NCBI GenBank assembly: GCA_016722515.1
Contig: JADKJE010000004.1
Span: 62,001-126,000 of the forward strand
Source of the DNA: Alphaproteobacteria bacterium
GTDB taxonomy: Bacteria > Pseudomonadota > Alphaproteobacteria > Rickettsiales > JADKJE01
DNA: 64,000 nucleotides
Reading direction: 5' to 3'
The notes beneath the pieces are model-generated. The model saw only the letters and a list, made by a program, of their open reading frames with translations, was not told the origin of the DNA and did not search any database. Both the position numbers and the translations under genes were made by a program. How positions within the stretch are numbered: position 1 is the first letter of the stretch; every line of letters begins with the position of its first letter. This document shows, in pieces, positions 25,001 through 32,994 of this stretch.

Positions 25001-25950
25001 CAGCCTCATCGGTGCCTGTTTCACACGAACGGTGGCGCAGGACGTCATTCTCATCCTTTTTAAGCAGTATGAGCCGCAGGCGAGTGCTGCTTAAAAAGGG
25101 TGGGAATCCAGCACAATACTGATTGCGCGACCAGCGCAATTCATTCGCTTCGGTGCCTGAATCACAGTAGTATGGAATTTTGCTAGTCGCAAAATAGTGT
25201 TGCGCTGGATCTCCAGCCCATTACGCTTACGCTACATGGGCTGAAGATGACGGAGGCTGGGGGCGGCTTTCTTACCCTTACTAAGCAGCCTCATCGGTGC
25301 CTGTTTCACACGAACTGTGGCGCGGGACGTCATTCTCACCCTTTTTAAGCAGTATGAGCCGCAGGCGAGTGCTGCTTAAAAAGGGTGGGAATCCAGCGCA
25401 ATACTGATTGCGCGACCAGCGCAATTCATTCGCTTCGGTGCCTGAATCACAGTAGTATGGAATTTTGCTAGTCGCAAAATAGTGTTGCGCTGGATCTCCA
25501 GCCCATTACGCTTACGCTACATGGGCTGAAGATGACGGAGGCTGGGGGCGGCTTTCTTACCCTTTCTAAGCAGCCTCATCGGTGCCTGTTTCACACGGAG
25601 GGTGGCGTAGGACGGCTTTCTTACCCTTTCTAAGCAGCCTCATCGGTGCCTGTTTCACACGAACGGTGGCGCGGGACGTCATTCTCATCCTTTTTAAGCA
25701 GTATGAGCCGCAGGCGAGTGCTGCTTAAAAAGGGTGGGAATCCAGCACAATACTGATTGCGCGACCAGCGCAATTCATTCGCTTCGGTGCCTGTTTCACA
25801 GTAGTATGGAATTTTGCTAGTCGCAAAATAGTGTTGCGCTGGATCTCCAGCCCATTACGCTTACGCTACATGGGCTGAAGATGACGGAGGCTGGGGGCGG
25901 CTTTCTCACCCTTACTAAGCAGCCTCATCGGTGCCTGTTTCACACGGCGT
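22085..25950. repeat. Tandem array of ~285-bp palindromic units, about 13 copies
   Basis: The marker AAGCAGCCTCATCGG recurs at 22151, 22434, 22723, 23008, 23293, 23579, 23863, 24148, 24431, 24714, 24998, 25283, 25568, 25632 and 25917. The period is 283-289 bases apart from one 64-base step. Each unit contains several hairpins: CACCCTTTTTAAGCAG against CTGCTTAAAAAGGGTG; TTGCGC-GACCA-GCGCAA; ATTTTGC-TAGTC-GCAAAAT; and an outer pair in which ATCCAGCGCAACACT faces AGTGTTGCGCTGGAT. Copies differ by few substitutions. Short frames inside are interrupted between copies, so it is not coding. Confidence 0.92.
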
Positions 25951-26005
25951 GTGGGGCGTTATCCGCTCCCTACAAAACCGCCACAAACCCTACAGAAATG
26001 CGTCC

Positions 26006-26716
26006 CTATCCCCTCACCTTTTTCGATGATTTAATATTCAACATTTCTACCGCCAGCGAAAATAACATCGCAAAGTAAATATACCCGCGCGGAACATGGA
26101 TGCCAAAACTTTCAACCACTAAAAACAACCCAATGATTAAAATAAAAGCAAGGGCCAGAATTTTAAGGGTAGGATAGCGGTTGATGAACCCCGACACCAT
26201 CCCAGATGAAAAAATCATCACCAGCATGGCAATAACCATCGCCGCTATAATCACTGGAATATTGGGGGTAAGCCCTACAGCCGTAATCACCGAATCAAAC
26301 GAAAAAATAAAGTCGATCAGGACAATCTGGGCAATAGCGGCGGCAAACCCCTGGCGAAGATTCTTAAATTCTTTTTGCCGGTCATGGGTTATTTCCTCGT
26401 GGATACTGCCCGTTGCCTTGATAATCAGGAATAATCCACCCAGCAACATCAGTAGATCCTTACCCGACAACATCAATCCCCATACATTAACCAACGGTTT
26501 GGTCAATCCAATCACCCATGCCAAACAAAGCAGGAAAAGAATGCGGATAACCATCGCCAGTATTAAACCAAGCGTGCGCGCCTTAGCCCCCATTTTGGGA
26601 GGAAGGCTCGACACAATCAAGGCGATGAAAATAACATTATCCACCCCAAGCACAATCTCAAGCCCGGTCAGCGTTATTAAACCAGCCCATATTTGATAGT
26701 CAAAAATCCATTGCAT
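26006..26716 (-). CDS. TerC-family integral membrane protein
   Basis: 236 residues, almost entirely hydrophobic helices. The TerC signature is present: GLEIVLGVDNVIFIALIV near the N-terminus and a second acidic repeat QIVLIDFIFSFDSVITAVG in the middle, with charged loops (SIHEEITHDRQKEF) between. The conserved Asp residues in the two repeats suggest metal ion transport; relatives export manganese or load it into secreted enzymes. It sits at the edge of the repeat array and appears monocistronic. Confidence 0.9.
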   Translation of the reverse strand: MQWIFDYQIWAGLITLTGLEIVLGVDNVIFIALIVSSLPPKMGAKARTLGLILAMVIRILFLLCLAWVIGLTKPLVNVWGLMLSGKDLLMLLGGLFLIIKATGSIHEEITHDRQKEFKNLRQGFAAAIAQIVLIDFIFSFDSVITAVGLTPNIPVIIAAMVIAMLVMIFSSGMVSGFINRYPTLKILALAFILIIGLFLVVESFGIHVPRGYIYFAMLFSLAVEMLNIKSSKKVRG

Positions 26717-26850
26717 ACGTTACCTGTAAAAAAATATGTTACTAAATTAGCCTAGCTTGCCCACCAACGTCAACCCTTAAGGAGCAATCCCTTTCGCATT
26801 AATTAATTTTAATAAATAAACATAAAATTTGACAGAAATAATTAAATTTT

Positions 26851-26878
26851 TTGACATTCGAATATAATTTTATATAGT
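26851..26878 (+). promoter_or_regulatory. Likely sigma-70 promoter
   Basis: TTGACA at 26851-26856 and TATAGT at 26873-26878 with a 16-base gap, in a very AT-rich stretch. A second TTGACA lies at 26829. It would drive the gene starting at 26902, which has AGGAG shortly before its ATG. Confidence 0.6.
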
Positions 26879-26901
26879 GCAGAAAATTCTTAGGAGTATC
26901 T

Positions 26902-27957
26902 ATGCCACATTCTGATAATAAAAATCCTAATCCGGCTCCAAACGTTGAGCCCACTTTTTCTGCAAACAGCTCCAATCCTGCCTTGGGTAGAGGGCTTGTC
27001 AACTATAGCGATTTAATAGATTCCGTTAAAACATCGCCCTCTGGACGCTTGTTAGCATCAACGGGCGTGATGGCCGGTGTACAAATAGCATCAGCCCCTG
27101 TTTATACGGTGTTCCAAAATATATTCACAACAGCGATAAACAAAGGACTAGGGCCCGTATCATCATTCAATCATCTTATTCACGAGGGCGGATTAGCAGG
27201 AACCATGAAGGGCTGGAAGCATAATGCACAAAAATTAGCTAGAAAAAGTTATAGAGGTCCTGCATTTGGTTTTATTGGCACAGACGAACCGATTAAACTC
27301 ATTCTCACCTTAAGTCTATTTGATACGTTACTGTATAGCATTCCTGAAGCCAAAGCCATTTATGCACTGAAACACCATAACGATGCCGCATTTTACCGAA
27401 ATCTAACCGCAGAGCATGGATGGAAATATTTTGCGTCAACCCATTTGCGCTCGGTTCCGTTTACGTTTGCGCAGTATTTTTTGCCTTGGGGCATGTTCGT
27501 TATGGTGGATAAAAAATATGACCAATGGGCCAATGTTGCGCAACCCACGCTAGGTTCTTCATTACAAAAAGCAGCGGTACTGGCTCCACTTGAAGTCCTA
27601 TTAACGTTTCATATTGTCTATGCAAAAACAAGGCTCCATGATCATCCTCTGGATGGGGTACAAAAACCACCTTCCTATCTTGAGATTCTTCGCCAAACAT
27701 TCAGCCGCAATTCGTACAAAGAATTTGGCCGTTCTGCTCCGGCTTTATTTCCACGAATTTTATGGGCAGCGATCACCAATTACACGGCCAAACAGCTTTG
27801 CATGAATGTGGTGGGCAACCCTAATACCCTTCATAAACAACCTATCGATAACGAAAAATTGCCTACCGTAGCCCCCATTCAAACACCTCCAGCTTCAAGC
27901 ACGCATGCCGAAAAAATAATAGCATCTCAATCACAACATTTTCCGAAAGAGAGATAA
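26902..27957 (+). CDS. Hypothetical protein, faintly mitochondrial-carrier-like
   Basis: 351 residues with no signal peptide. Residues about 50-300 seem to fall into three similar parts. Each has a hydrophobic helix holding a Pro (APVYTVFQNIF; VPFTFAQYFLPWG; APLEVLLTFHIVYAKTRL), a loop, and then an aromatic/basic helix (GTMKGWKHNAQKLARKSYRG; KEFGRSAPALFPRILWAAI). This recalls eukaryotic mitochondrial carriers, whose bacterial counterparts are rare effectors such as Legionella LncP. The canonical PX(D/E)XX(K/R) motif is not fully present. The N- and C-terminal tails are Pro/Ser-rich. Treat as unknown with an interesting weak resemblance. Confidence 0.7.
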   Translation: MPHSDNKNPNPAPNVEPTFSANSSNPALGRGLVNYSDLIDSVKTSPSGRLLASTGVMAGVQIASAPVYTVFQNIFTTAINKGLGPVSSFNHLIHEGGLAGTMKGWKHNAQKLARKSYRGPAFGFIGTDEPIKLILTLSLFDTLLYSIPEAKAIYALKHHNDAAFYRNLTAEHGWKYFASTHLRSVPFTFAQYFLPWGMFVMVDKKYDQWANVAQPTLGSSLQKAAVLAPLEVLLTFHIVYAKTRLHDHPLDGVQKPPSYLEILRQTFSRNSYKEFGRSAPALFPRILWAAITNYTAKQLCMNVVGNPNTLHKQPIDNEKLPTVAPIQTPPASSTHAEKIIASQSQHFPKER

Positions 27958-27981
27958 TATGGCCTGTTATTCTTAGGTTTA

Positions 27982-29406
27982 TTATCCCCAGGAACGAATG
28001 CGTATTCTGGCGGATTTTTGTTTTGACCATGTTAAAAATTGGCTTAGTGCATCCACCTGGTCATCGTGCTTTGCGTGAGGGAAAGCTAATAGTTCCTGCT
28101 CTAAGGTATGTAGCCATGGTGCATTTTTGGGAAACACAACCCTACCAGCCTCAATGATAGGCGTAACGGCGGCCAGGCGTGATATTTTATCGCCCTTTGG
28201 ACGGATGCCTACGCACGCAAGTTGTGTTTCCCGCCTGATGTCCTGTAGCAATGACTGGCCGCTTGCGGTATCCTCAATCAACAGTGCAACTGGCTTCCAT
28301 TTTCCAGCCAATAATAAGCATGTTCGTTTTAATTCGGGATACTCTAATTGAAAACGCGCAACATCCAATAACACAAGGCCCAAGTCACAGATTCCCCATG
28401 TCATACAGACCGAATAATCATTAACCTGTACAGCTTTAATAGCCGTATCCCAACTTTGCACCACGGCATCAAATTCCAGCGCATCTATCAGTTCCTGGCT
28501 ACGGTAGACAAACCATTTAGCATCGACCATTCCGCCTTCACTGACTAACGGCTTTTGCAAATACTGGGCGCTAAAAACATAACTTCCCATTTCTGCACAG
28601 AGCCGATCAAGGATTGCCTTGCTCTCACGCGTGCTTTGCAATAATTCGCCTTCCTGCCATAGGCGGCTCACTCGCCCCTGCTGAATAGAGTGGGTGTATG
28701 GACATATGGCAGGAAGTGATAGCACCGTCCAGGGATGTTCGGGTTTTTGCAGCAAATAACCCGTTAGATCATCAGGATGCAAACGCTGCATCACCATCAC
28801 CACCGCCCCTTTGCTTTTGTCATTTAAGCGGCTCATAAAGGTTTGCTCAAACCATTCAATCGCCCTCATCCGCCGCGTAGCACTTTGCGCCTGTGCCGCG
28901 CTCAGGGGATCATCAATAATCAAGATATCGGCCCCCTCTCCCGTAGCGGTTCCTCCAACGGAAGTGGCAAAACGAAATCCATGCTGGCTGGTCATAAATT
29001 TTTGCTTTTGATTATGGGTTTTGCTTAATTGGGTATCTGGAAATAATTGGCGGTACCACGGGCTTTGTATTAAAGCACGACAATCAACCGAATGTTTGGT
29101 GCTAAGCGCCTGGCTATAGCTGGCCGCAATAATACGTGTGGCAGGATTTCGTCCCAATAACCAAGCTGGCCACGATACGGTAACCGTAACCGATTTTAAC
29201 GCACGTGGCGGCATATTGATAATTAACCGTTTAATCTCGCCTTGTGTCACGGCTTCTAAATAAGCAGCGATCAGGTCAATATGCCAATTCGGTTGATACT
29301 CTATACCGGGATTAAGCGTATGAAAGCTTTTGGCAATAAAGGAAGACAAATCCTGGCGCAATACAGCCTCCAGTAAACGGGTCGGCGATAACGTGGGACC
29401 TGACAT
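27982..29406 (-). CDS. Orphan phage/GTA-type terminase large subunit
   Basis: 474 residues. ATPase part: INMPPRALKSVTVTVSWPAW (Walker A variant), IIAASYSQALSTKHSVDCR, GATGEGADILIIDDP... style Walker B with DILIIDDPLS. Nuclease part: VQSWDTAIK and a final HDDQVDALSQFL with acidic residues. This is the family of stand-alone terminases found in alphaproteobacterial genomes and gene-transfer-agent clusters, unrelated to the GpA type in the prophage. No capsid or tail gene adjoins it. It looks intact rather than decayed. Confidence 0.88.
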   Translation of the reverse strand: MSGPTLSPTRLLEAVLRQDLSSFIAKSFHTLNPGIEYQPNWHIDLIAAYLEAVTQGEIKRLIINMPPRALKSVTVTVSWPAWLLGRNPATRIIAASYSQALSTKHSVDCRALIQSPWYRQLFPDTQLSKTHNQKQKFMTSQHGFRFATSVGGTATGEGADILIIDDPLSAAQAQSATRRMRAIEWFEQTFMSRLNDKSKGAVVMVMQRLHPDDLTGYLLQKPEHPWTVLSLPAICPYTHSIQQGRVSRLWQEGELLQSTRESKAILDRLCAEMGSYVFSAQYLQKPLVSEGGMVDAKWFVYRSQELIDALEFDAVVQSWDTAIKAVQVNDYSVCMTWGICDLGLVLLDVARFQLEYPELKRTCLLLAGKWKPVALLIEDTASGQSLLQDIRRETQLACVGIRPKGDKISRLAAVTPIIEAGRVVFPKNAPWLHTLEQELLAFPHAKHDDQVDALSQFLTWSKQKSARIRIRSWG

Positions 29407-29483
29407 ACCAACACTCCTAAAATTGTATAAATAAATAAGTTGTTTTTATTATTAAACCTTAGATTTGGATAAGGCATACGCTC

Positions 29484-29702
29484 ATGCGTTGAATGATATG
29501 GAATTGCGCTGGGTTCTCACCTTTTTTAAGCAGCACTCGCTACGGCCCATACTGCTTAAAAAAAGTGAAAATGACGGAGTGTGGGGCGTCATCCTCGGTT
29601 TTTAGATGAGTGGTGAGCCATAGGCGAGCGCTCCTCTAAAAATCGGGGAACCAGCACAACACGTATTGCGCGCCCCGCGCAATACCATATCATTCAACGC
29701 AT
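29484..29702. repeat. 219-bp element with 26-bp terminal inverted repeats
   Basis: Left end 29484-29509 (ATGCGTTGAATGATATGG then AATTGCGC) and right end 29677-29702 are inverted copies with one mismatch in 26. Inside are a hairpin TTTTTTAAGCAG/CTGCTTAAAAAAA and a second, CCTCGGTTTTTAGA/TCTAAAAATCGGGG, both with relatives in the 22-kb array. No coding frame. It resembles a MITE or an extended palindromic intergenic element. The rest of the 29407-29780 gap shows nothing else. Confidence 0.8.
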
Positions 29703-29780
29703 TATTCAAGCAGTTGTCGCAAGACAAGGTTAAACCGTGGAGGCACATTCTTTGTTAAAAAACAACGCCTCTCAACCGCA

Positions 29781-30497
29781 TCATTGCCCTTCATTATCAT
29801 GCAACATCTGCCGCATTTCATTGATAATGGTTTGTAAATGATAGGCCTTAATATTATCAGGTGTTACAGGATCGCCGCACATAATTGTTACTTTGCGGCG
29901 AAAACTGCGAGGAATCCAGCGCGACTTGGATTTACGGTACTTACGGCTGAATACGCTGCCCCACATACCTTCAATTACCACCGGGTATACTTTTACCGGG
30001 TAACGTTTGATAATCCATTCTATCCCTGGCTTAAAATGCCCTAAATGGCCCGTATAGGTAAGCTGCCCTTCGGGGAACAGGCAGAGTATATCTCCTTTGG
30101 CCAAAACATCCGTCATCATATCCAGCGCCATACTCACACTGACGCGGTTAGGGGCAATAGGAATGGCCTGGTCTAGGCGCATAAAGAAATTAACCAGCGG
30201 AAGCTTATAAATAAATTCATCAATTAAAAAATGCACCCGCCGCCGCAATTGGCCATGAATCAATAAACCATCCATATAGGTAATATGATTGGCAATTAAA
30301 ATAGCCGGTCCATCTTTGGGAATTTTATCAAAATCGATATATTCCAGTTTATAGGTAGCTTTGACGATCATCCGTGCGCAAAAACTGAAGAATTTTTCTA
30401 AGACTTTTTCAAACCCTTTTAGTTCATGGATCCTTGCCGGGGAAGCGCCTGGTTCTTTGGGTATTTCTGCGTGAATTTCAGCCGAGTTTGTTTTCAT
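29781..30497 (-). CDS. Lysophospholipid acyltransferase, PlsC family
   Basis: 238 residues. Acyltransferase block I NHITYMDGLL (NHX4D), block II around RRRVHFLIDEFI, block III FPEGQLTYTG, and block IV VYPVVIEGMWG are all present. The enzyme class acylates 1-acyl-glycerol-3-phosphate or related lipids at the inner membrane in phospholipid synthesis. A hydrophobic segment near the N-terminus (FFSFCARMIV) may associate with the membrane. Substrate cannot be fixed from sequence. Confidence 0.9.
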   Translation of the reverse strand: MKTNSAEIHAEIPKEPGASPARIHELKGFEKVLEKFFSFCARMIVKATYKLEYIDFDKIPKDGPAILIANHITYMDGLLIHGQLRRRVHFLIDEFIYKLPLVNFFMRLDQAIPIAPNRVSVSMALDMMTDVLAKGDILCLFPEGQLTYTGHLGHFKPGIEWIIKRYPVKVYPVVIEGMWGSVFSRKYRKSKSRWIPRSFRRKVTIMCGDPVTPDNIKAYHLQTIINEMRQMLHDNEGQ

Positions 30498-30556
30498 AGT
30501 TTCCGTTTATGGCCGTGCCATTATCCCTTACTACTACCATCATTAACATAGATTAC

Positions 30557-32044
30557 TTAATTTTTAGTAGCCATATCAAACAGGGAATAGAGTTCGTTAA
30601 TCTCTTCGCGCAACATAACATGGCTACGCTCTAATGTGTGCATACGCTGCTTGACCTGCGCTGTAAAGTCTCTAAAACTGGGAAAGGCTTCCCCTTCCTT
30701 AACCCAGATAACTAGAGGCGGCTGCAGGCTGCATAGATGGGATTTGAATTCATTTGCATACACTCCGGTTCCCAAAAACACCAGATTATCACCCCGCTTT
30801 ATCGACGCATGCAGCGTATGTTCTCCTGAATTATCAAAGTCTGTGCAGGTTTCGCCGTAGGTTTTGGCAAGAGCCATCTCACTTCCTGGGCAATCACAAA
30901 ATCCTTGCTGGTCTTCAAAGGTAAACGCGTAGGTTTTATAGCCAAAAGCAACCAGGCCAGCATTGACCCATCCGCCATTTTCGGTGACCACCAGGACATC
31001 CCCCTTCGTTCCATCTTGTTTATGGATCTGCCGTTTTTTTATATCAATAATTTTGGTAAATGTAACCCCAGCCGACGATGCCAGTGCCCGTCCAGGCTCA
31101 AGTGAAACCAGTATGTTGTTGTCATAGTCCTTGCCAAAATACTCTTGAAAATAGCCCCTGATGGCTAAAGCAAATGCGCGATGTTTTTTGACTCCTCGAC
31201 GTTGAAATGGCAAGCCACCGCCAATGTCCACTTCCTTTAATAGAATACCCGCACGCTTATAGGATTCGTCAAAGACATAAAAAGCATGCTCAATCGGGAT
31301 ACGCCAGACTTCAGGATTTTGTTCATCGCTTCCCACATGGAAGCTTACCCCATAAGGTTTAAACCCAAAGCCACCGGCGCTTACAGGTTGGGCACATTGA
31401 ATCATTAACTCTACCGCATGCTCAGGATTGGTACCAAAACGCACATTGGAAATACCAGCTCCCGTTGAAACCACCCCGTGCTTATCGACTTCAAGCCGTA
31501 TTAGAATATCCAGTTCGGTATGAGGATCAACATACGCTGGATGACCTTCTGCCAACTGATGCTCCCTGGCATAGCTAATAGCCTGATCAAGCCCTTCCCT
31601 TAAACTTTCTAACCCTTCCCTGCCATGACAGACAAAACGGCGAATGCCCGCCTTAATCGCTAGTTTATTTTCCAGGCTCGAACGCGATGGGTTTGTATAA
31701 AGGACGGAGGCCATCACAACACCATGACGGCGAAGTAATTCTATCTCCCCCTCACTTGCCACCTCAAACTGGCATCCGGCCTTTGCCAATAGGGGCACTG
31801 CCCGAGGATTTGCTTTAACTGCATACTGGATCAATTCGCGGTCAAACGCCCTGCGCACATCATGAAATGTTGGCACTAACTGATTTTCATCAAAGACCTG
31901 TACTGGGAAAAACTCCAGTAGCGCATGAAACGCCTTTTGGCTGTGAATATCGCTAAACCAGCGGCTCCAAAGCTGCTGCAGCAATTGGTTTTCAGATTCT
32001 AAGGCAGTGATCGTGTAGGGGCTCATCATCATTATTCTATTCAA
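30557..32044 (-). CDS. PLP-dependent decarboxylase, ornithine/diaminopimelate class (fold III)
   Basis: 495 residues. The PLP-binding Lys is in YAVKANP; a glycine-rich phosphate loop follows (DIGGGLPF), then SLEPGRALASSAG and a C-terminal YGETCTDFD at the place of the ornithine decarboxylase active-site Cys/Asp motif. The alanine-racemase-like barrel is followed by the beta domain. Such enzymes decarboxylate ornithine, arginine, lysine or diaminopimelate; the extra-long N-terminus (about 60 residues before the barrel) and the motif leave the substrate open. Start is uncertain because three ATG codons are nearby without a clear ribosome site. Confidence 0.85.
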   Translation of the reverse strand: MNRIMMMSPYTITALESENQLLQQLWSRWFSDIHSQKAFHALLEFFPVQVFDENQLVPTFHDVRRAFDRELIQYAVKANPRAVPLLAKAGCQFEVASEGEIELLRRHGVVMASVLYTNPSRSSLENKLAIKAGIRRFVCHGREGLESLREGLDQAISYAREHQLAEGHPAYVDPHTELDILIRLEVDKHGVVSTGAGISNVRFGTNPEHAVELMIQCAQPVSAGGFGFKPYGVSFHVGSDEQNPEVWRIPIEHAFYVFDESYKRAGILLKEVDIGGGLPFQRRGVKKHRAFALAIRGYFQEYFGKDYDNNILVSLEPGRALASSAGVTFTKIIDIKKRQIHKQDGTKGDVLVVTENGGWVNAGLVAFGYKTYAFTFEDQQGFCDCPGSEMALAKTYGETCTDFDNSGEHTLHASIKRGDNLVFLGTGVYANEFKSHLCSLQPPLVIWVKEGEAFPSFRDFTAQVKQRMHTLERSHVMLREEINELYSLFDMATKN

Positions 32045-32066
32045 TCAAGAGGGGGTTAGTAAAAAG

Positions 32067-32351
32067 TTAACACCGCGCGAGTGTAACCTTAAATCGTTCA
32101 ATAATGTTTTTATCTTCCTGGTTTAAATCCAGTGGTGATACGATTTCTAAATCTTTGGATCCATCTCTATCCCTTAATTTAGTTTCAAGTTCAATCACTT
32201 TACAGAGCTGGTTGATGACCCTGAGTTTTTGTGCCCAGGCTTTGTCTGAGTCATCCTCTGAGGTCACGATAAAATCATAGAGCCTGTTGCGTAATTCCTC
32301 TACTATGGTCAGGTTTTTATTTTCAAGTGGCTTTTCTGGATGCGGTTGCAT
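32067..32351 (-). CDS. Small hypothetical protein
   Basis: 94 residues, strongly charged and helical (NLTIVEELRNRLYDFIVTSEDD, VINQLCKVIELETKLRDRDG). Starts at ATG 32351 with GGAGG in front. No family recognised. It lies 22 bases from the decarboxylase gene on the same strand, upstream of it, so they may be co-transcribed. Confidence 0.6.
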   Translation of the reverse strand: MQPHPEKPLENKNLTIVEELRNRLYDFIVTSEDDSDKAWAQKLRVINQLCKVIELETKLRDRDGSKDLEIVSPLDLNQEDKNIIERFKVTLARC

Positions 32352-32423
32352 GGTATTACCTCCGGTGGTTGAACTAAGTAAGGCTTTATGCTATCCTGGC
32401 TTTTCATTTTTAGGAGTACGTGT

Positions 32424-32831
32424 ATGGGCAAAGAAAAGAAAAAAGAACTTAACGTAGGGCAGAGAGCCGTAAGTTTTTGGGAGTTTGCAGCCTCTAAGTC
32501 CAAACATTTAAACCTGGGAAATGCGGTGGGCCGGGTTGTTGATGCAGACCCCTCCAAAAAGCCCGTTCCTGTCAATGAGATAAGTTTTGCAAAGCTGCTC
32601 ATCCTTGCCCCCCTTTTTATCCTAACGGATATAGTGAATGGTGGCCGGAAAATTTATCATGCCGCGGGTTCTAAACACAAGGAATCCCCTAAAGAGCCTG
32701 TTTCCACTCCGCACGAAAGCGCCGAACAGATGACCGCCTCACTTAAGCAAAGCACCCCCTCGCAGGCCACGTTAACTCCACCACCTCATACCCCTCTGGT
32801 TACGAAAGCAGGTGGCGCTGTTTCACGTTAA
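32424..32831 (+). CDS. Hypothetical protein with one hydrophobic helix
   Basis: 135 residues from ATG 32424, preceded by AGGAG. A basic start (GKEKKKELNV), a hydrophobic stretch (FAKLLILAPLFILTDIVNG) in the middle, then a Pro/Ser/Thr-rich tail. No recognised domain. The layout is similar to the protein at 26902 in having a low-complexity Pro-rich end, which could indicate a secreted or surface-attached class, but there is no signal peptide. Confidence 0.55.
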   Translation: MGKEKKKELNVGQRAVSFWEFAASKSKHLNLGNAVGRVVDADPSKKPVPVNEISFAKLLILAPLFILTDIVNGGRKIYHAAGSKHKESPKEPVSTPHESAEQMTASLKQSTPSQATLTPPPHTPLVTKAGGAVSR

Positions 32832-32994
32832 GTGACGTTTGATTTTTATTACCCCATCAACAAAACCAGAAACCATATAAAATAAAACGAATAAAATCAT
32901 CACTTTTCTTAGCAATAGGCATTGAATTATAAGGAGAATTATGGTATATCTCTTGAATTAACGGTAATCCACTAGATTAAAGCAAGGGATAAGT

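Noticed and set aside
22085..25950. CRISPR array
   Set aside because: Repeat units are about 285 bases with no unique spacers and no cas genes nearby.
22085..25950. Retron or group II intron
   Set aside because: No reverse transcriptase frame occurs in or beside the array, and the same hairpins occur as isolated copies elsewhere.
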